Shown piece after piece: positions 17,149 to 26,551 of a stretch of 64,000 nt of DNA. The stretch's first letter is position 1. Every line of letters starts with the position of its first letter. The DNA is taken from positions 434,001 through 498,000 of the forward strand of contig CAVSMH010000002.1 of the NCBI GenBank assembly GCA_963728965.1, written 5' to 3'. This DNA comes from DASQZT01 sp963728965 (GTDB lineage Bacteria > Acidobacteriota > Terriglobia > Bryobacterales > Bryobacteraceae). The notes below the pieces were generated by a model that had not been told where the DNA came from, did no database searches, and saw nothing but the letters and a program-made list of their open reading frames with translations. A program made the position numbers and the translations under genes.

Positions 17149-18459
17149 TCAGAGTCTCGGCCACGAATCGCCAGGCCCCGGTGTGGCATGGGTTCGCCAG
17201 CTCGACCGCGTCTTCGCCAGCGCCGCCGCCCACGCCAGGGTTGGGATCAACATCACCGCGCCGATGGCCACCGCGAACGCCCGCGGCGTCACGCCCCAGT
17301 CGATTGCCACTCCCGCGGCATAACTGCTCGCCGAGATGCCTAGCATGCACAAGCCGAAGTCCGCCGCAAAGACCCGGCCGCGGAAACGATCCGCCGTGTA
17401 GATTTGCAGGAGCGTGGTCGAGAATACCCAGTTCGTGGAAGAGCCGGCATGCGCCAGCATCACGGTCAAGACCGCCAGGACCAGGGATGAGGACGCCCCG
17501 AGCAGCACGTATCCCATTGAAGCCAGCAAGAACCCCACCAGTATGCCGGAGCGCAGGCGCGAGTGCTTCTCGCCGGCCCACCAGCCGCTGATCAACGGCC
17601 CCAGCAGGGCGCCCGCGCCCCTGGCGCCCATCAGCAGGCTCATCGCGAGCACGCCTCCCCGGCGGGTATCCAGGCTGTCGAAGGTCGCCGCGAACACCCG
17701 CTCTCCCAGGATCGGCAGCAGCACGTTATTGGCGCCGAGCAGGCCGATGCCGCCCTTCACGAACAGCGTCGCGAATCGGCGCGCATCCGCGCGAATGTAC
17801 CGCATCCCCTCCAGCACGGGGGTGTAGTCCACCAGGTCGCGCGGCCGCAAGCCGGGGATGCCTTCCGTGTGTGGCTCGTGAAACCGCATCCGCCGGATCA
17901 GCCACGCCGAGACCAGGAACGAGACGGCGTTCAGCAGGAAAACGGCATCGCGGCCCATCAGCACTGCGATCACGCCGCCCAGCGCCGCGCCCACCGCCAG
18001 GCAGAACGACCAGGTGACCGAGCTCAGCGCATTCGCCGTCAGCACGTCCGGCCCGGCCACGATATTCGGAATCACGGCGCTGCGGGCGGGCTCGAAAAAA
18101 GCGGCCCCGATGGTCTCGAACAGCAGCAGCGGATAGACCAGCCACACCATCCCCGGCGCGCGCACCGCCAGCATGCCGAGCACGATGGCGAAGCGCGCGA
18201 TATCGGCGCCGATCATGATGCGCTTGCGGCTGACGCGGTCGTTCACCACGCCGGTGGTAGGCGCGCTCAAGGTATGCGGCAGAACCTGGAGCACCACCGC
18301 CAGGCCCACCGATTGCGCCCTCTGGTGGGTGAGTTCCAGCAGCAGACTGTAGACCGCCAGCGAGTAGAACCAGTCACCCAGTTCGCTCACTACCTGCGCC
18401 ATCCAAAGCAGGCGGAAATTGCGGTTTTTTCGGACCAGCGCCAGGTAGCGGGAGAGCAT
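17149..18459 (-). CDS. MFS transporter
   Basis: 436-aa inner-membrane permease of the same general MFS_3 branch as the one at 3288-4568 (YLALVRKNRNFRLLWMAQVVSELGDWFYS at the start), with about 12 TM helices and the loop motif VNDRVSRKRIMIG. Substrate unknown. It starts 6 bp after the trpS stop on the same strand, so it is probably cotranscribed with the synthetase gene; no functional link is obvious. Confidence 0.88.
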   Translation of the reverse strand: MLSRYLALVRKNRNFRLLWMAQVVSELGDWFYSLAVYSLLLELTHQRAQSVGLAVVLQVLPHTLSAPTTGVVNDRVSRKRIMIGADIARFAIVLGMLAVRAPGMVWLVYPLLLFETIGAAFFEPARSAVIPNIVAGPDVLTANALSSVTWSFCLAVGAALGGVIAVLMGRDAVFLLNAVSFLVSAWLIRRMRFHEPHTEGIPGLRPRDLVDYTPVLEGMRYIRADARRFATLFVKGGIGLLGANNVLLPILGERVFAATFDSLDTRRGGVLAMSLLMGARGAGALLGPLISGWWAGEKHSRLRSGILVGFLLASMGYVLLGASSSLVLAVLTVMLAHAGSSTNWVFSTTLLQIYTADRFRGRVFAADFGLCMLGISASSYAAGVAIDWGVTPRAFAVAIGAVMLIPTLAWAAALAKTRSSWRTHATPGPGDSWPRL

Positions 18460-18465
18460 GCTCCG

Positions 18466-19449
18466 TCAGGTGAACAGTCCCATACGTTGTTTTACGGTGC
18501 GAACGGTGTCGCCGGCGAGCGGCGCCACGCGCGCGGCGCCCTCCCGAAGGACGCCCTCCAGGTACGCGGGGTCCGACGTGATCCGACGATAGCGCTGCTG
18601 GAACGGTTCCAGCTGGGCGATCACCATCTCCGCCACCTGTTTCTTCAAATCGCCGTAGCGCATGCCGCTGAAGCGCTGCTTCATCGCTTCAGCATCCGCG
18701 CCCGAAAACGCCTGGTAGATGGAGAGGAGGTTGAGCACACCCGGTCCCGCCGTTGCGAAATCCACGGCGGGTGAGGAATCGGTGGTCGCGCGCATGATCG
18801 TCTTGCGGATCTTGTCCGGCGGATCGAGCAGCGACACGGCATGATTGGCGCCGGTAGCCGACTTGCTCATTTTCTGCTCGGGGTCATCGAGGCCCATGAT
18901 ACGCGCGCCCACCGAGGGCAGGCTGGTGCCTGGCACCACGAAGGTTTCGCCGTACAGCGAATTGAAACGCTGCGCGATATCACGGGTGAGCTCGAGGTGC
19001 TGCGCCTGATCTTCCCCCACCGGCACGACCCCCGCCTGGTACAGCAGGATGTCGGCGGCCATTAGCACCGGATATTGCAGCAGCCCGTCGCTTACTGATT
19101 CCTGTTTGGCTGCCTTGGCCTTGTACTGCGTCATGCGCTCCAGCCAGCCCACCGGCGTGACGCAGGTCAGCATCCAGGCCAATTCGGCGTGCGCCGGAAC
19201 CGCGGACTGCACCATGATCGAGCAGACCTTGGAGTCGATTCCCGCCGCCAGGTACAACGCCGCGGTCTCCGCGATCTTGGCGCGTAACTCCGCCGGCTCC
19301 TGGTAGAGCGTCACGGCGTGCAGATCGACGATGCAGAAAATGCACTCGTAATCGTGCTGAATACGCACCCAGTTTTTGAGCGCTCCCAGATAATTTCCAA
19401 TGTGCAGATTCCCGGTCGGCTGCATGCCGGAAAAAACTCGTGTTTTCAT
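18466..19449 (-). CDS. trpS: tryptophan--tRNA ligase
   Basis: 327-aa class I synthetase charging tRNA-Trp. Both class signatures are present: HIGN at 16-19 (PTGNLHIGNYLGA) and KMSKS at 193-197. The ATG at 19449 was chosen because the mature family N-terminus MKTRVFSGMQPTG starts there; longer in-frame openings upstream carry an unrelated low-complexity stretch. This start overlaps the divergent rlmD start in the tetranucleotide CATG (19447-19450). Confidence 0.96.
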   Translation of the reverse strand: MKTRVFSGMQPTGNLHIGNYLGALKNWVRIQHDYECIFCIVDLHAVTLYQEPAELRAKIAETAALYLAAGIDSKVCSIMVQSAVPAHAELAWMLTCVTPVGWLERMTQYKAKAAKQESVSDGLLQYPVLMAADILLYQAGVVPVGEDQAQHLELTRDIAQRFNSLYGETFVVPGTSLPSVGARIMGLDDPEQKMSKSATGANHAVSLLDPPDKIRKTIMRATTDSSPAVDFATAGPGVLNLLSIYQAFSGADAEAMKQRFSGMRYGDLKKQVAEMVIAQLEPFQQRYRRITSDPAYLEGVLREGAARVAPLAGDTVRTVKQRMGLFT

Positions 19450-20680
19450 GGTAAGGGGAACGGGAGTAAATCTTATCGTACGCAATTTCGAAGTCACGGT
19501 GGAAAAGCTGGTGTATGGAGGCGATGGCCTGGGGCGCTTGGATGGCCGCGTGGTCTTCGCGCCGTTCGTCCTGCCGGGCGAGCGAATTCGCGCCGAGCCG
19601 GAGCAGGAGAAGCCCGGCATGATCCGGGCTCGCACGCTCGAGGTGGTTCAGCCGGCGGCGGAACGCGTCGCCGCGCCGTGTCCGTATTTCGCGCGTTGCG
19701 GCGGTTGCCATTACCAGCACGCGCCGTACGAGTTTCAACTCGCCGCTAAACGGGCCATCCTGGCCGAGGAGTTGCGTCGGCTGGGAAAGCTCTCTCCGCC
19801 CGGTCAGATCGAAGTCGTCTCGGCGGAGCCATTCGCCTACCGCAACCGCGCGCAGCTTTACGTGCGCGACGGCCGGCTCGGCTACCGCGAGGCCCGCTCC
19901 CACAAGCTCTGTGCCATTGAACAGTGCCCCATTTCGTCGCCCAAAATCAACGAGGTCATCGGCACCCTGAACGGCATGCTGCGCGACCCGCGCTGGCCAC
20001 GCTTCGTGAGGTCGCTCGAGGTCTTCACCGACGAGCGGGAGGTGCAGTTGAACGTGCTCGAAACGGAGCGGCCCGTGGCGCGCCGCTTCTTCGACTGGTG
20101 CCGCGAAACGATTCCGGGCATGGTCACCGGCCCTTTGGATTACGACGGCCGGTTTCGGGTGGGCGGCAATTCGTTTTTCCAGGTAAACCGCTTCCTGTTG
20201 GACCGGCTGGCGGATCGGGCGGTGGCCGATGCCTCCGGCGATGCCGCGCTCGATCTGTACGCCGGGGTAGGGTTGTTTTCCCTGGCGCTGGCGAAACGGT
20301 TCGGCGCGGTGACGGCCGTGGATTCGGGTGCCGCGGCCGTGCGTGATCTGCAATTCAACATCGAACGGGCGGGGTTGACCCACGTGCGGGCCGCACAATC
20401 GACCGCGGAACATTTCCTGAACGCGCTGGAACGGGCCCCGGACTACGTAGTGCTCGATCCGCCGCGGGCGGGCCTGGGCAAGGAGGTGGTGCGCCGCCTG
20501 GCCGAATTATGCCCTAGGCGGCTCACCATCGTCGCCTGCGACCCGGCCACGCTGGCGCGCGACCTGGCCGGACTGGTCTCTGCCGGCTACGAAATCGGGT
20601 CACTGACCCTGATCGACCTGTTCCCCCAGACCTACCACCTGGAAACCGTCGTACAGCTTCGGGCGTCCACCGCACCATAA
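19448..20680 (+). CDS. rlmD: 23S rRNA (uracil-5-)-methyltransferase RlmD-like (TrmA/RumA family)
   Basis: 410-aa SAM-dependent RNA m5U methyltransferase. An N-terminal TRAM domain (about 12-68, VEKLVYGGDGLGRL) binds RNA; iron-sulfur ligands match Cys78, Cys84, Cys87 and Cys160 (CPYFARCGGC and AIEQCP); the SAM site reads LDLYAGVGLFSLAL; the catalytic Cys lies in IVACDPATLARDL near the end. The 4Fe-4S set favours RlmC/RlmD over TrmA, but which uridine is modified is not certain. The start at 19448 is taken as the only ATG just ahead of the TRAM domain. Confidence 0.88.
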   Translation: MVRGTGVNLIVRNFEVTVEKLVYGGDGLGRLDGRVVFAPFVLPGERIRAEPEQEKPGMIRARTLEVVQPAAERVAAPCPYFARCGGCHYQHAPYEFQLAAKRAILAEELRRLGKLSPPGQIEVVSAEPFAYRNRAQLYVRDGRLGYREARSHKLCAIEQCPISSPKINEVIGTLNGMLRDPRWPRFVRSLEVFTDEREVQLNVLETERPVARRFFDWCRETIPGMVTGPLDYDGRFRVGGNSFFQVNRFLLDRLADRAVADASGDAALDLYAGVGLFSLALAKRFGAVTAVDSGAAAVRDLQFNIERAGLTHVRAAQSTAEHFLNALERAPDYVVLDPPRAGLGKEVVRRLAELCPRRLTIVACDPATLARDLAGLVSAGYEIGSLTLIDLFPQTYHLETVVQLRASTAP

Positions 20681-20979
20681 CGCCGGAAACAGGCGCGAGC
20701 CCCCGGCCACCGATACCTACCGTACGACTCTTGGCAGCGCGAGCCTCACGTCCCAGGATTAGTAATGAATCGGACATACGGTAGCCAGTACTCTATTGAT
20801 TCATCCCGGCGGGTTGCCGCATGATAAATTTTATATAAAAGGACCTGATTAGTTCATTTCGGATCGTCCTGGTTTCAGGCACCAGGACACTGCCGGCCAC
20901 CCACCGGGACGGGCGCATTGAGCCAACGCCTTCGCCTTTGCTTTCGGTGGGCGGCCGGATTTGAGGAGAAGCTTCACCG

Positions 20980-21330
20980 GTGCGCGACGCAATCACGAAA
21001 TCGACGGCGGCCTTCCTGGTTGCCGTCGTGTTGTCGCTCGCCACCGCCCCGTACCTGACGGCATCGGAATCCCGGTGCTGCTGTCCGAGCCACGACAATT
21101 GCTGCTGCAAACGGAAGGCGCGGGAGCCCGGTTGGCGGGGAAACACGTGTGCGCCGAAATGCGGGGGCAATGCTCCCGCTCCATTGCCGGTCGGCGCGGC
21201 CGTCACCAGTGCGCGCGGCACCGTCGCCGCCGCATCGCATACCACTGGATTATTGCCTCTGTGGGCCGAGGCCGTCCGGGTTCACTTCTCCCCGCTACCC
21301 CTCTATGGGCGGGCGCCTCCTGCCCGGTAA
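20980..21330 (+). CDS. cysteine-rich exported protein beside the copper receptor
   Basis: 116 aa, GTG start with GAGGAGA about 10 nt upstream. A hydrophobic signal segment (about 10-28) is followed by two Cys clusters: SRCCCPSHDNCCCKRK and CAPKCGG, giving eight Cys within about 30 residues. The remainder is low-complexity Ala/Gly/Pro. Such clusters suggest metal binding in the periplasm or at the surface. It precedes a TonB receptor with copper-ligand motifs and a YHS protein on the same strand. The 299 bp upstream hold no gene and no riboswitch I could recognise, only an AT-rich patch near 20823-20840. Confidence 0.6.
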   Translation: MRDAITKSTAAFLVAVVLSLATAPYLTASESRCCCPSHDNCCCKRKAREPGWRGNTCAPKCGGNAPAPLPVGAAVTSARGTVAAASHTTGLLPLWAEAVRVHFSPLPLYGRAPPAR

Positions 21331-21447
21331 ATGCACCGATGCCGCCGATTCGGGCGGTGCCACATTCCTGATTCATTGATCTGGTGCACGGCTCTGCCAG
21401 AGCGCCAACCCTGGTGCGCCTGGCCGGCCCGGGCAAAGAGGCGAGCA

Positions 21448-23739
21448 GTGAAAGCACTTCTACCGTTATTCCTATTTACGTTGATTTCCGCGGCGCAAGC
21501 CCCCTCTGGGACGCTATCGGGCCGGGTATCGGATCGAACCCGCGCCGTCGTTCCGGGCGCCGCGGTCCGGCTGGGAACCACCAGCACACGCACGAGTTCC
21601 GAAGGCCGGTTTTCCATTGGCGGTCTCCTGCCGGGAGATTACCCGCTTACCGTGACCGCTTCCGGCTTTGCGGCCTATAGCGCCACGGTGACGGTGCCCG
21701 ACGGCAGTCTCTCGCATGATGTCGTGCTGGACGTGGCTTCCATCGAGGAGCAGGTGCTGGTCATGGAGAAGGCCCCACCCGCGGAAAACACGGTCGAGTC
21801 CTGGACCGACAATATCCACGCCAACGTCGGCGTCCGCGAAATCCGCGAGAGCGCGGCGCGCGATGCCGGCGAGGCGCTCGCCGCTCTCGACGGGCTGAAC
21901 AAGATCCGCAAGGGCGGCATCGCCAACGATGTACTGCTTCGCGGCATGGCCAACGACAATATCAACGTCCTGCTGGATGGCATCCGGGTCAATGGGGCCT
22001 GCCCGAACCACATGGACCCGCGCGCGTTTCACGTGGACTTCTCCGAAATCGAGCGGGTAGAAGTGACCAAGGGCGCCTTCGATCTCGCCAACCAGGGCAG
22101 CCTGGCGGGCGCCATCAACATCGTTACCCGGGAACCGGATACGGGGCTGCGCATCACGCCGAACCTGATGGCGGGCTCGTTCGGATTCTACAATCCGTCG
22201 CTGACCGCGTCGTACTCGGGTGAGAACGCGTGGGGTCTCGGCGGCTATTCGTTCCGCGTCTCGGAGCCGTATCGCGATGGCGCCGGCCGCGCCTTCACCA
22301 GCTACACCAATTACCGGCCCGGCTCCGCCGACACCGACGCGTTCCGCATTCACACCGGCTGGTTTCGCCTGGGCGGCGCGCCGCGGCCGGGACAACGGGC
22401 CGAGGTCTCCTACACCCGGCAGCAGAGCGGCCAGGCGCTCTATCCTTACCTGATGATGGACGCGGGCTACGATAACGCCGACCGCCTTGCCTTCTCCTGG
22501 CAGGTGGCCCGCGCCGGCCAGCTGAACTATGTACGCGCGGAAGGCTACGCTACACGCGTGAAACACTGGATGACCGATGAGCAGCGTCTGACGGGCGTGG
22601 GCACTCCGCTGGGATACAGCATGGCCACCTTCGCCGAGACGCTGACCTTCGGCGGCAAACTCAGCGCCCAAATCGGCAGCGGAGTCACCGCCGGCGTGGA
22701 AGCCTACCGTCGCAAGTGGGATGGGGTGAACACCCGCCGAGCGATGGGCATATACTCCGCGCAGCATATGCTCCCCGACCCGGTGTCCGATGTGGCAGGC
22801 GCCTACACCCAATACCAGCACGCCTTCTCGCCACGGCTGCGACTGACCGCCGGCGCCCGCCTGGACGGCGCCGCCACGCGCGTTACCGCCGCCGATGCGA
22901 CCACCGATCTCTACTGGGCTTACAAGGCCACCCGCTCCACCTCGGCCACGGACTTGATGCCGTCTGCCAGCCTGTGGGCTGGATACACCCGCGGTTCCGT
23001 CGAGTTCTTCCTGGGAGCGGGCCACACCGCCCGCATTCCGGACCCGATGGAGCGCTACGTCTCGTTCCAACGGATGGGCTCCGATTGGGTGGGCAACCCC
23101 GGGCTGCGTCCCACCCGCAACACGGAAACCGATGCCGGCGTGACGTGGCGAACCGGGCGGTTCCTCCTGCGGCCCACGGCCTTCTATAGTTACCTGGCCG
23201 ATTTCGTTACGGTGCAGAACCAGGCGCGGCAGATGCCGGTCGCCGGAATCGCCAACACAATGGCTCGCTCGTTCGCCAATGTGGACGCGCGATCGTACGG
23301 CGGCGAGGTGACGTACAGCCTCGCGGTTACCCGATCGGTGCTGCTCAGCGGGGGAGGGTCGTTCACGCGCAGCCGCAAGGAAGCCGTCCCGCAACTCGCG
23401 ATTTACAGCCGCGACGTGGCGGAGATCCCACCGATGCGCGCTCACACCACCCTGCGGTACGGAACGAAGCTGGCCTTCTTCGAGAGCACGTTCACGGCCA
23501 TCGCTGCCCAGCGGCGCGTCGATCGCGACCTGCTGGAGAGCCCTACACCCGGATTCGGCGTCTTCGACATGAAAGCCGGTCTGCACACGGAAAAGCTGAA
23601 TCTGGCGGTGGGCATCGGCAACGTCCTCGACCGCTTCTATTACGAACACACCTCGTTCCAGCGGGATCCGTTCCGCTCCGGGATCCGCGTTCCCGAGCCC
23701 GGCCGGAACATCTTCGTCTCGGCGCAATACCGGTTTTGA
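21448..23739 (+). CDS. TonB-dependent copper receptor, OprC/NosA-like
   Basis: 763-aa outer-membrane receptor. It starts at GTG 21448 (AAGAGG 6 nt upstream) with signal MKALLPLFLFTLISAAQA, then a carboxypeptidase-regulatory-like beta domain (about 20-105), a plug domain (IRKGGIANDVLLRGM, VLLDGIRVNGACPNHMDP) and a beta-barrel ending in Phe. The plug holds CxxxM (Cys185, Met189) and the barrel HxM (His373, Met375), the ligand pattern described for Cu binding in Pseudomonas OprC (C143/M147, H323/M325), with similar spacing. This makes copper import the best guess. Cys-rich and YHS proteins flank it. Confidence 0.88.
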   Translation: MKALLPLFLFTLISAAQAPSGTLSGRVSDRTRAVVPGAAVRLGTTSTRTSSEGRFSIGGLLPGDYPLTVTASGFAAYSATVTVPDGSLSHDVVLDVASIEEQVLVMEKAPPAENTVESWTDNIHANVGVREIRESAARDAGEALAALDGLNKIRKGGIANDVLLRGMANDNINVLLDGIRVNGACPNHMDPRAFHVDFSEIERVEVTKGAFDLANQGSLAGAINIVTREPDTGLRITPNLMAGSFGFYNPSLTASYSGENAWGLGGYSFRVSEPYRDGAGRAFTSYTNYRPGSADTDAFRIHTGWFRLGGAPRPGQRAEVSYTRQQSGQALYPYLMMDAGYDNADRLAFSWQVARAGQLNYVRAEGYATRVKHWMTDEQRLTGVGTPLGYSMATFAETLTFGGKLSAQIGSGVTAGVEAYRRKWDGVNTRRAMGIYSAQHMLPDPVSDVAGAYTQYQHAFSPRLRLTAGARLDGAATRVTAADATTDLYWAYKATRSTSATDLMPSASLWAGYTRGSVEFFLGAGHTARIPDPMERYVSFQRMGSDWVGNPGLRPTRNTETDAGVTWRTGRFLLRPTAFYSYLADFVTVQNQARQMPVAGIANTMARSFANVDARSYGGEVTYSLAVTRSVLLSGGGSFTRSRKEAVPQLAIYSRDVAEIPPMRAHTTLRYGTKLAFFESTFTAIAAQRRVDRDLLESPTPGFGVFDMKAGLHTEKLNLAVGIGNVLDRFYYEHTSFQRDPFRSGIRVPEPGRNIFVSAQYRF

Positions 23740-23741
23740 CT

Positions 23742-24005
23742 ATGCGGAAAACACTCTACATGGCGCGGGTGATCGCGGTAGCTGCCCTGCTCGGCGGCCC
23801 CATCATCGCAACCCCAAGGCCATGGCAGGACACGACGCAGCAAAAGGCAGCGGCGGTGAAAGATCCGGTTTGCGGGATGGAGGTGGATCCCAAAAACCCC
23901 AAAACGCTCAAGGTGCAACGCGACGGAAAAGCGCACTACTTCTGCTCCGATCATTGCAGGAAGAGCTTTGAATCGGATCCTGGAAAGTATACCGGGAAGA
24001 AGTAG
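23742..24005 (+). CDS. exported YHS-domain metal-binding protein
   Basis: 87 aa: an N-terminal signal segment (about 1-25) followed by a YHS domain (KDPVCGMEVDP, then HYFCSDHCRKSFESDP), which holds metal through the Cys of VCGM and the CxxxC pair. YHS domains occur in copper and other heavy-metal handling proteins. It starts 2 bp after the TonB receptor stop, so the two are surely cotranscribed. An in-frame TTG at 23736 overlaps the receptor stop and is a less likely start. Confidence 0.85.
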   Translation: MRKTLYMARVIAVAALLGGPIIATPRPWQDTTQQKAAAVKDPVCGMEVDPKNPKTLKVQRDGKAHYFCSDHCRKSFESDPGKYTGKK

Positions 24006-24046
24006 GCGGGGCCGGGCGGATCGCCTCGCCTGAGGGTCCGACCGGC

Positions 24047-26488
24047 TTACTTCACGACGATATTGACCAGCTTGTCCGGCACGGTGATGATGCGGACAAC
24101 CTGCTTGCCCTTCAGGAATGGCTGCACTCTTTCAGCTGCCAGCGCGCGCGCCTCCAGCTCTTCTTTGGCGGTGCCGAACGGCACATTCAGACGGTCGCGT
24201 AGTTTCCCGTTCACCTGCACCACGATTTCGGCCTCTTCGTCCTTTGCCAGTTCCGGATCGAACGCGGGCCAGCAATGCCGGAACACCGGGCCTTCTCTGC
24301 CCGACTCCTCCCAGATCTCTTGCGACAGGTACGGCGCGAACGGCGCCAGCATCAATGCCAGCTTCTCGATCACCGCCGGCATTACCGCCGCGGAGATGTT
24401 GCCCTCCTCCGCGTAGAGCACGTTCACCAGTTCCATGATCGACGCGATGCAGGTATTGAAGTGCCAGCGGGTTTCGAAGTCTTCCGTGATCTTCTTAAGC
24501 GTCTGGTGCAGCTTGCGAAGCACCGCCCGGTCGGAGCCGCCGGAGGCGCCGGGGGCCTGATCCACGTTCCGCGTGACGAACCGGTAGACCCGCCCCAGGA
24601 AGCGGTAGATGCCTTCGGCGCCCTCCTGCCGCCAGTCGACTTCCTTTTCGGGCGGCGCGCCGAACAGCACGAACATGCGCGCAGTGTCGGCACCGAATTT
24701 CTCGGCCAGCATGTCGGCGCCCACCACGTTTCCCTTGGACTTCGACATCTTGGCGCCCTCGGCAATCACCATCCCCTGGGTGAACAGGCGCCGCGCGGGC
24801 TCGCTGTTGCCGACGAGCCCGATGTCACGCATCATCTTCGTGAAAAAGCGCGAGTAAATGAGATGCAGGATGGCGTGCTCGACGCCGCCGATGTACTGGT
24901 CGATTTCAAACCAGTAGCCGATCTTCGCCGGGTCGAACGGCATGCGCTCGTTGTGCGGATCGCAGTAGCGGTAGAAATACCAGGAGCTGTCGATGAACGT
25001 GTCCATCGTGTCGGTCTCTCGGCGCGCACGGCCGCCGCAGGTGGGACACGTCACGTTCACGAACTCCGGCACGTTCTCAAGAGGCGAACGCCCCGTACCG
25101 GTGATCTCCACGCGATCGGGCAATACCACCGGCAACTGGTCTTCCGGCACCGGCACGATGCCGCACGCCGGGCAGTGAATCACCGGGATCGGTGTGCCCC
25201 AATACCGCTGACGCGAGATGCCCCAGTCCTTGATGCGGAAGGTCACCGCCGCCTTGCCGAAGGCGTTTTCCTCCGCAAACCGGCTCATCTGGCGGCGCGC
25301 CTCTTCGCTCGTCAGGCCGGACCACTCGCCAGAGTTTTCGACAATCCCCTCTCCGGTGAATGCCTCCGTCATGCCAGGCTCGCGCGCGAGCTCTCCGTCC
25401 GCCGGACGGATCACCGGGCGGACCACGAGCCCGTACTTCCGGCAGAACTCGAAATCGCGCTCATCGTGGGCGGGCACAGCCATAATCGCCCCCGTGCCGT
25501 AGCCCATCAGGACGAAGTTACCCACCCAGATCGGAACGCGCTCTCCGCTGAACGGGTTGATGGCGTCGTGTCCCGTGGGGAAGCCTTCTTTTTCGATGTC
25601 TCCCGGGTCGCGCCCGGCGCGGCTGTCCACCATCGCCTTGGCACGCGCTTTACCGGCCGCGTCCAGCAGTTCCTCGTTCAGTGGATGCTCGGGCGCGAGA
25701 ATCACGCACGTCGCGCCGTAGATAGTGTCGACGCGAGTGGTGAATACCCGAATCGGCGCGCCCGTGCCGGCAAGGTGAAAATCGATCTCCGCGCCTTCCG
25801 ATCGGCCGATCCAGTTGCGCTGCATGGTGAGCACGCGCTCCGGCCAGCCGCCTTCCAGCATGGGCATATCGGCCAGCAACTGGTCGGCGTACGCGGTGAT
25901 CTTGAGGAACCACTGCTCCAGCGCCCGCTGCTCGACGGGAGTGTCTTCATGACGCCAGCAGCAGCCCTCCACCACCTGCTCGTTGGCCAGTACCGTGGCG
26001 CATTTCGGGCACCAGTTGAGCAGCGCTCTCTTGCGGTACGCCAGGCCCCGCACCAGCATCTGGAGAAAAAACCACTGGTTCCAGCGGTAATACTCGGGCT
26101 CGCATGTGGACACCTCACGATCCCAGTCGTAGCTGAAGGCGAAGCGGCGGTGCGTGGCCTTCATGGCAACGATGTTTTGTAGTGTCCACTCGCGCGGCTG
26201 CCTCCGGTTGGCAATTGCCGCGTTCTCCGCCGGCAGCCCGAAGGCATCCCAGCCCATGGGATGCAGGACGTTGAAGCCCCGCATCCATTTATAGCGGGCC
26301 AGCGCGTCACCGATCGAATAGTTTCGGATGTGGCCGATGTGGAGCGTGCCGCTCGGGTACGGAAGCATCTCCAACACGTAATATTTCGGTTTGGCGGAAT
26401 GCTCTTCGGCTTTGTAGAAGTCCGCATCCCGCCAGCGCTCGTGCCACTTCAATTCGATCTGGTTGTGGTCGTAGGGCTTTTCCGGCAT
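24047..26488 (-). CDS. leuS: leucine--tRNA ligase
   Basis: 813-aa class I synthetase of normal bacterial length. HIGH motif at 50-53 (PYPSGTLHIGHIRNYSIGD), zinc-finger-like Cys pairs (NWCPKCATVLANEQ), the CP1 editing domain (TTRVDTIYGATCVILAPEH) and KMSKS (AEGAKMSKSKGNVV) are all present, with the anticodon-binding and C-terminal domains intact. It is convergent with the YHS gene (41-bp gap). Confidence 0.97.
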   Translation of the reverse strand: MPEKPYDHNQIELKWHERWRDADFYKAEEHSAKPKYYVLEMLPYPSGTLHIGHIRNYSIGDALARYKWMRGFNVLHPMGWDAFGLPAENAAIANRRQPREWTLQNIVAMKATHRRFAFSYDWDREVSTCEPEYYRWNQWFFLQMLVRGLAYRKRALLNWCPKCATVLANEQVVEGCCWRHEDTPVEQRALEQWFLKITAYADQLLADMPMLEGGWPERVLTMQRNWIGRSEGAEIDFHLAGTGAPIRVFTTRVDTIYGATCVILAPEHPLNEELLDAAGKARAKAMVDSRAGRDPGDIEKEGFPTGHDAINPFSGERVPIWVGNFVLMGYGTGAIMAVPAHDERDFEFCRKYGLVVRPVIRPADGELAREPGMTEAFTGEGIVENSGEWSGLTSEEARRQMSRFAEENAFGKAAVTFRIKDWGISRQRYWGTPIPVIHCPACGIVPVPEDQLPVVLPDRVEITGTGRSPLENVPEFVNVTCPTCGGRARRETDTMDTFIDSSWYFYRYCDPHNERMPFDPAKIGYWFEIDQYIGGVEHAILHLIYSRFFTKMMRDIGLVGNSEPARRLFTQGMVIAEGAKMSKSKGNVVGADMLAEKFGADTARMFVLFGAPPEKEVDWRQEGAEGIYRFLGRVYRFVTRNVDQAPGASGGSDRAVLRKLHQTLKKITEDFETRWHFNTCIASIMELVNVLYAEEGNISAAVMPAVIEKLALMLAPFAPYLSQEIWEESGREGPVFRHCWPAFDPELAKDEEAEIVVQVNGKLRDRLNVPFGTAKEELEARALAAERVQPFLKGKQVVRIITVPDKLVNIVVK

Positions 26489-26551
26489 AGCTCGCTTTCA
26501 AGATGGAGGCTGAACTTCCATCCTAGCAAGGGCTACTATGCCTCTGCTCTG

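Noticed and set aside
20681..20979. Possible cobalamin riboswitch upstream of the TonB locus
   Set aside because: The conserved GCCACTG and B12-box elements are not present in order; the receptor motifs point to copper instead.
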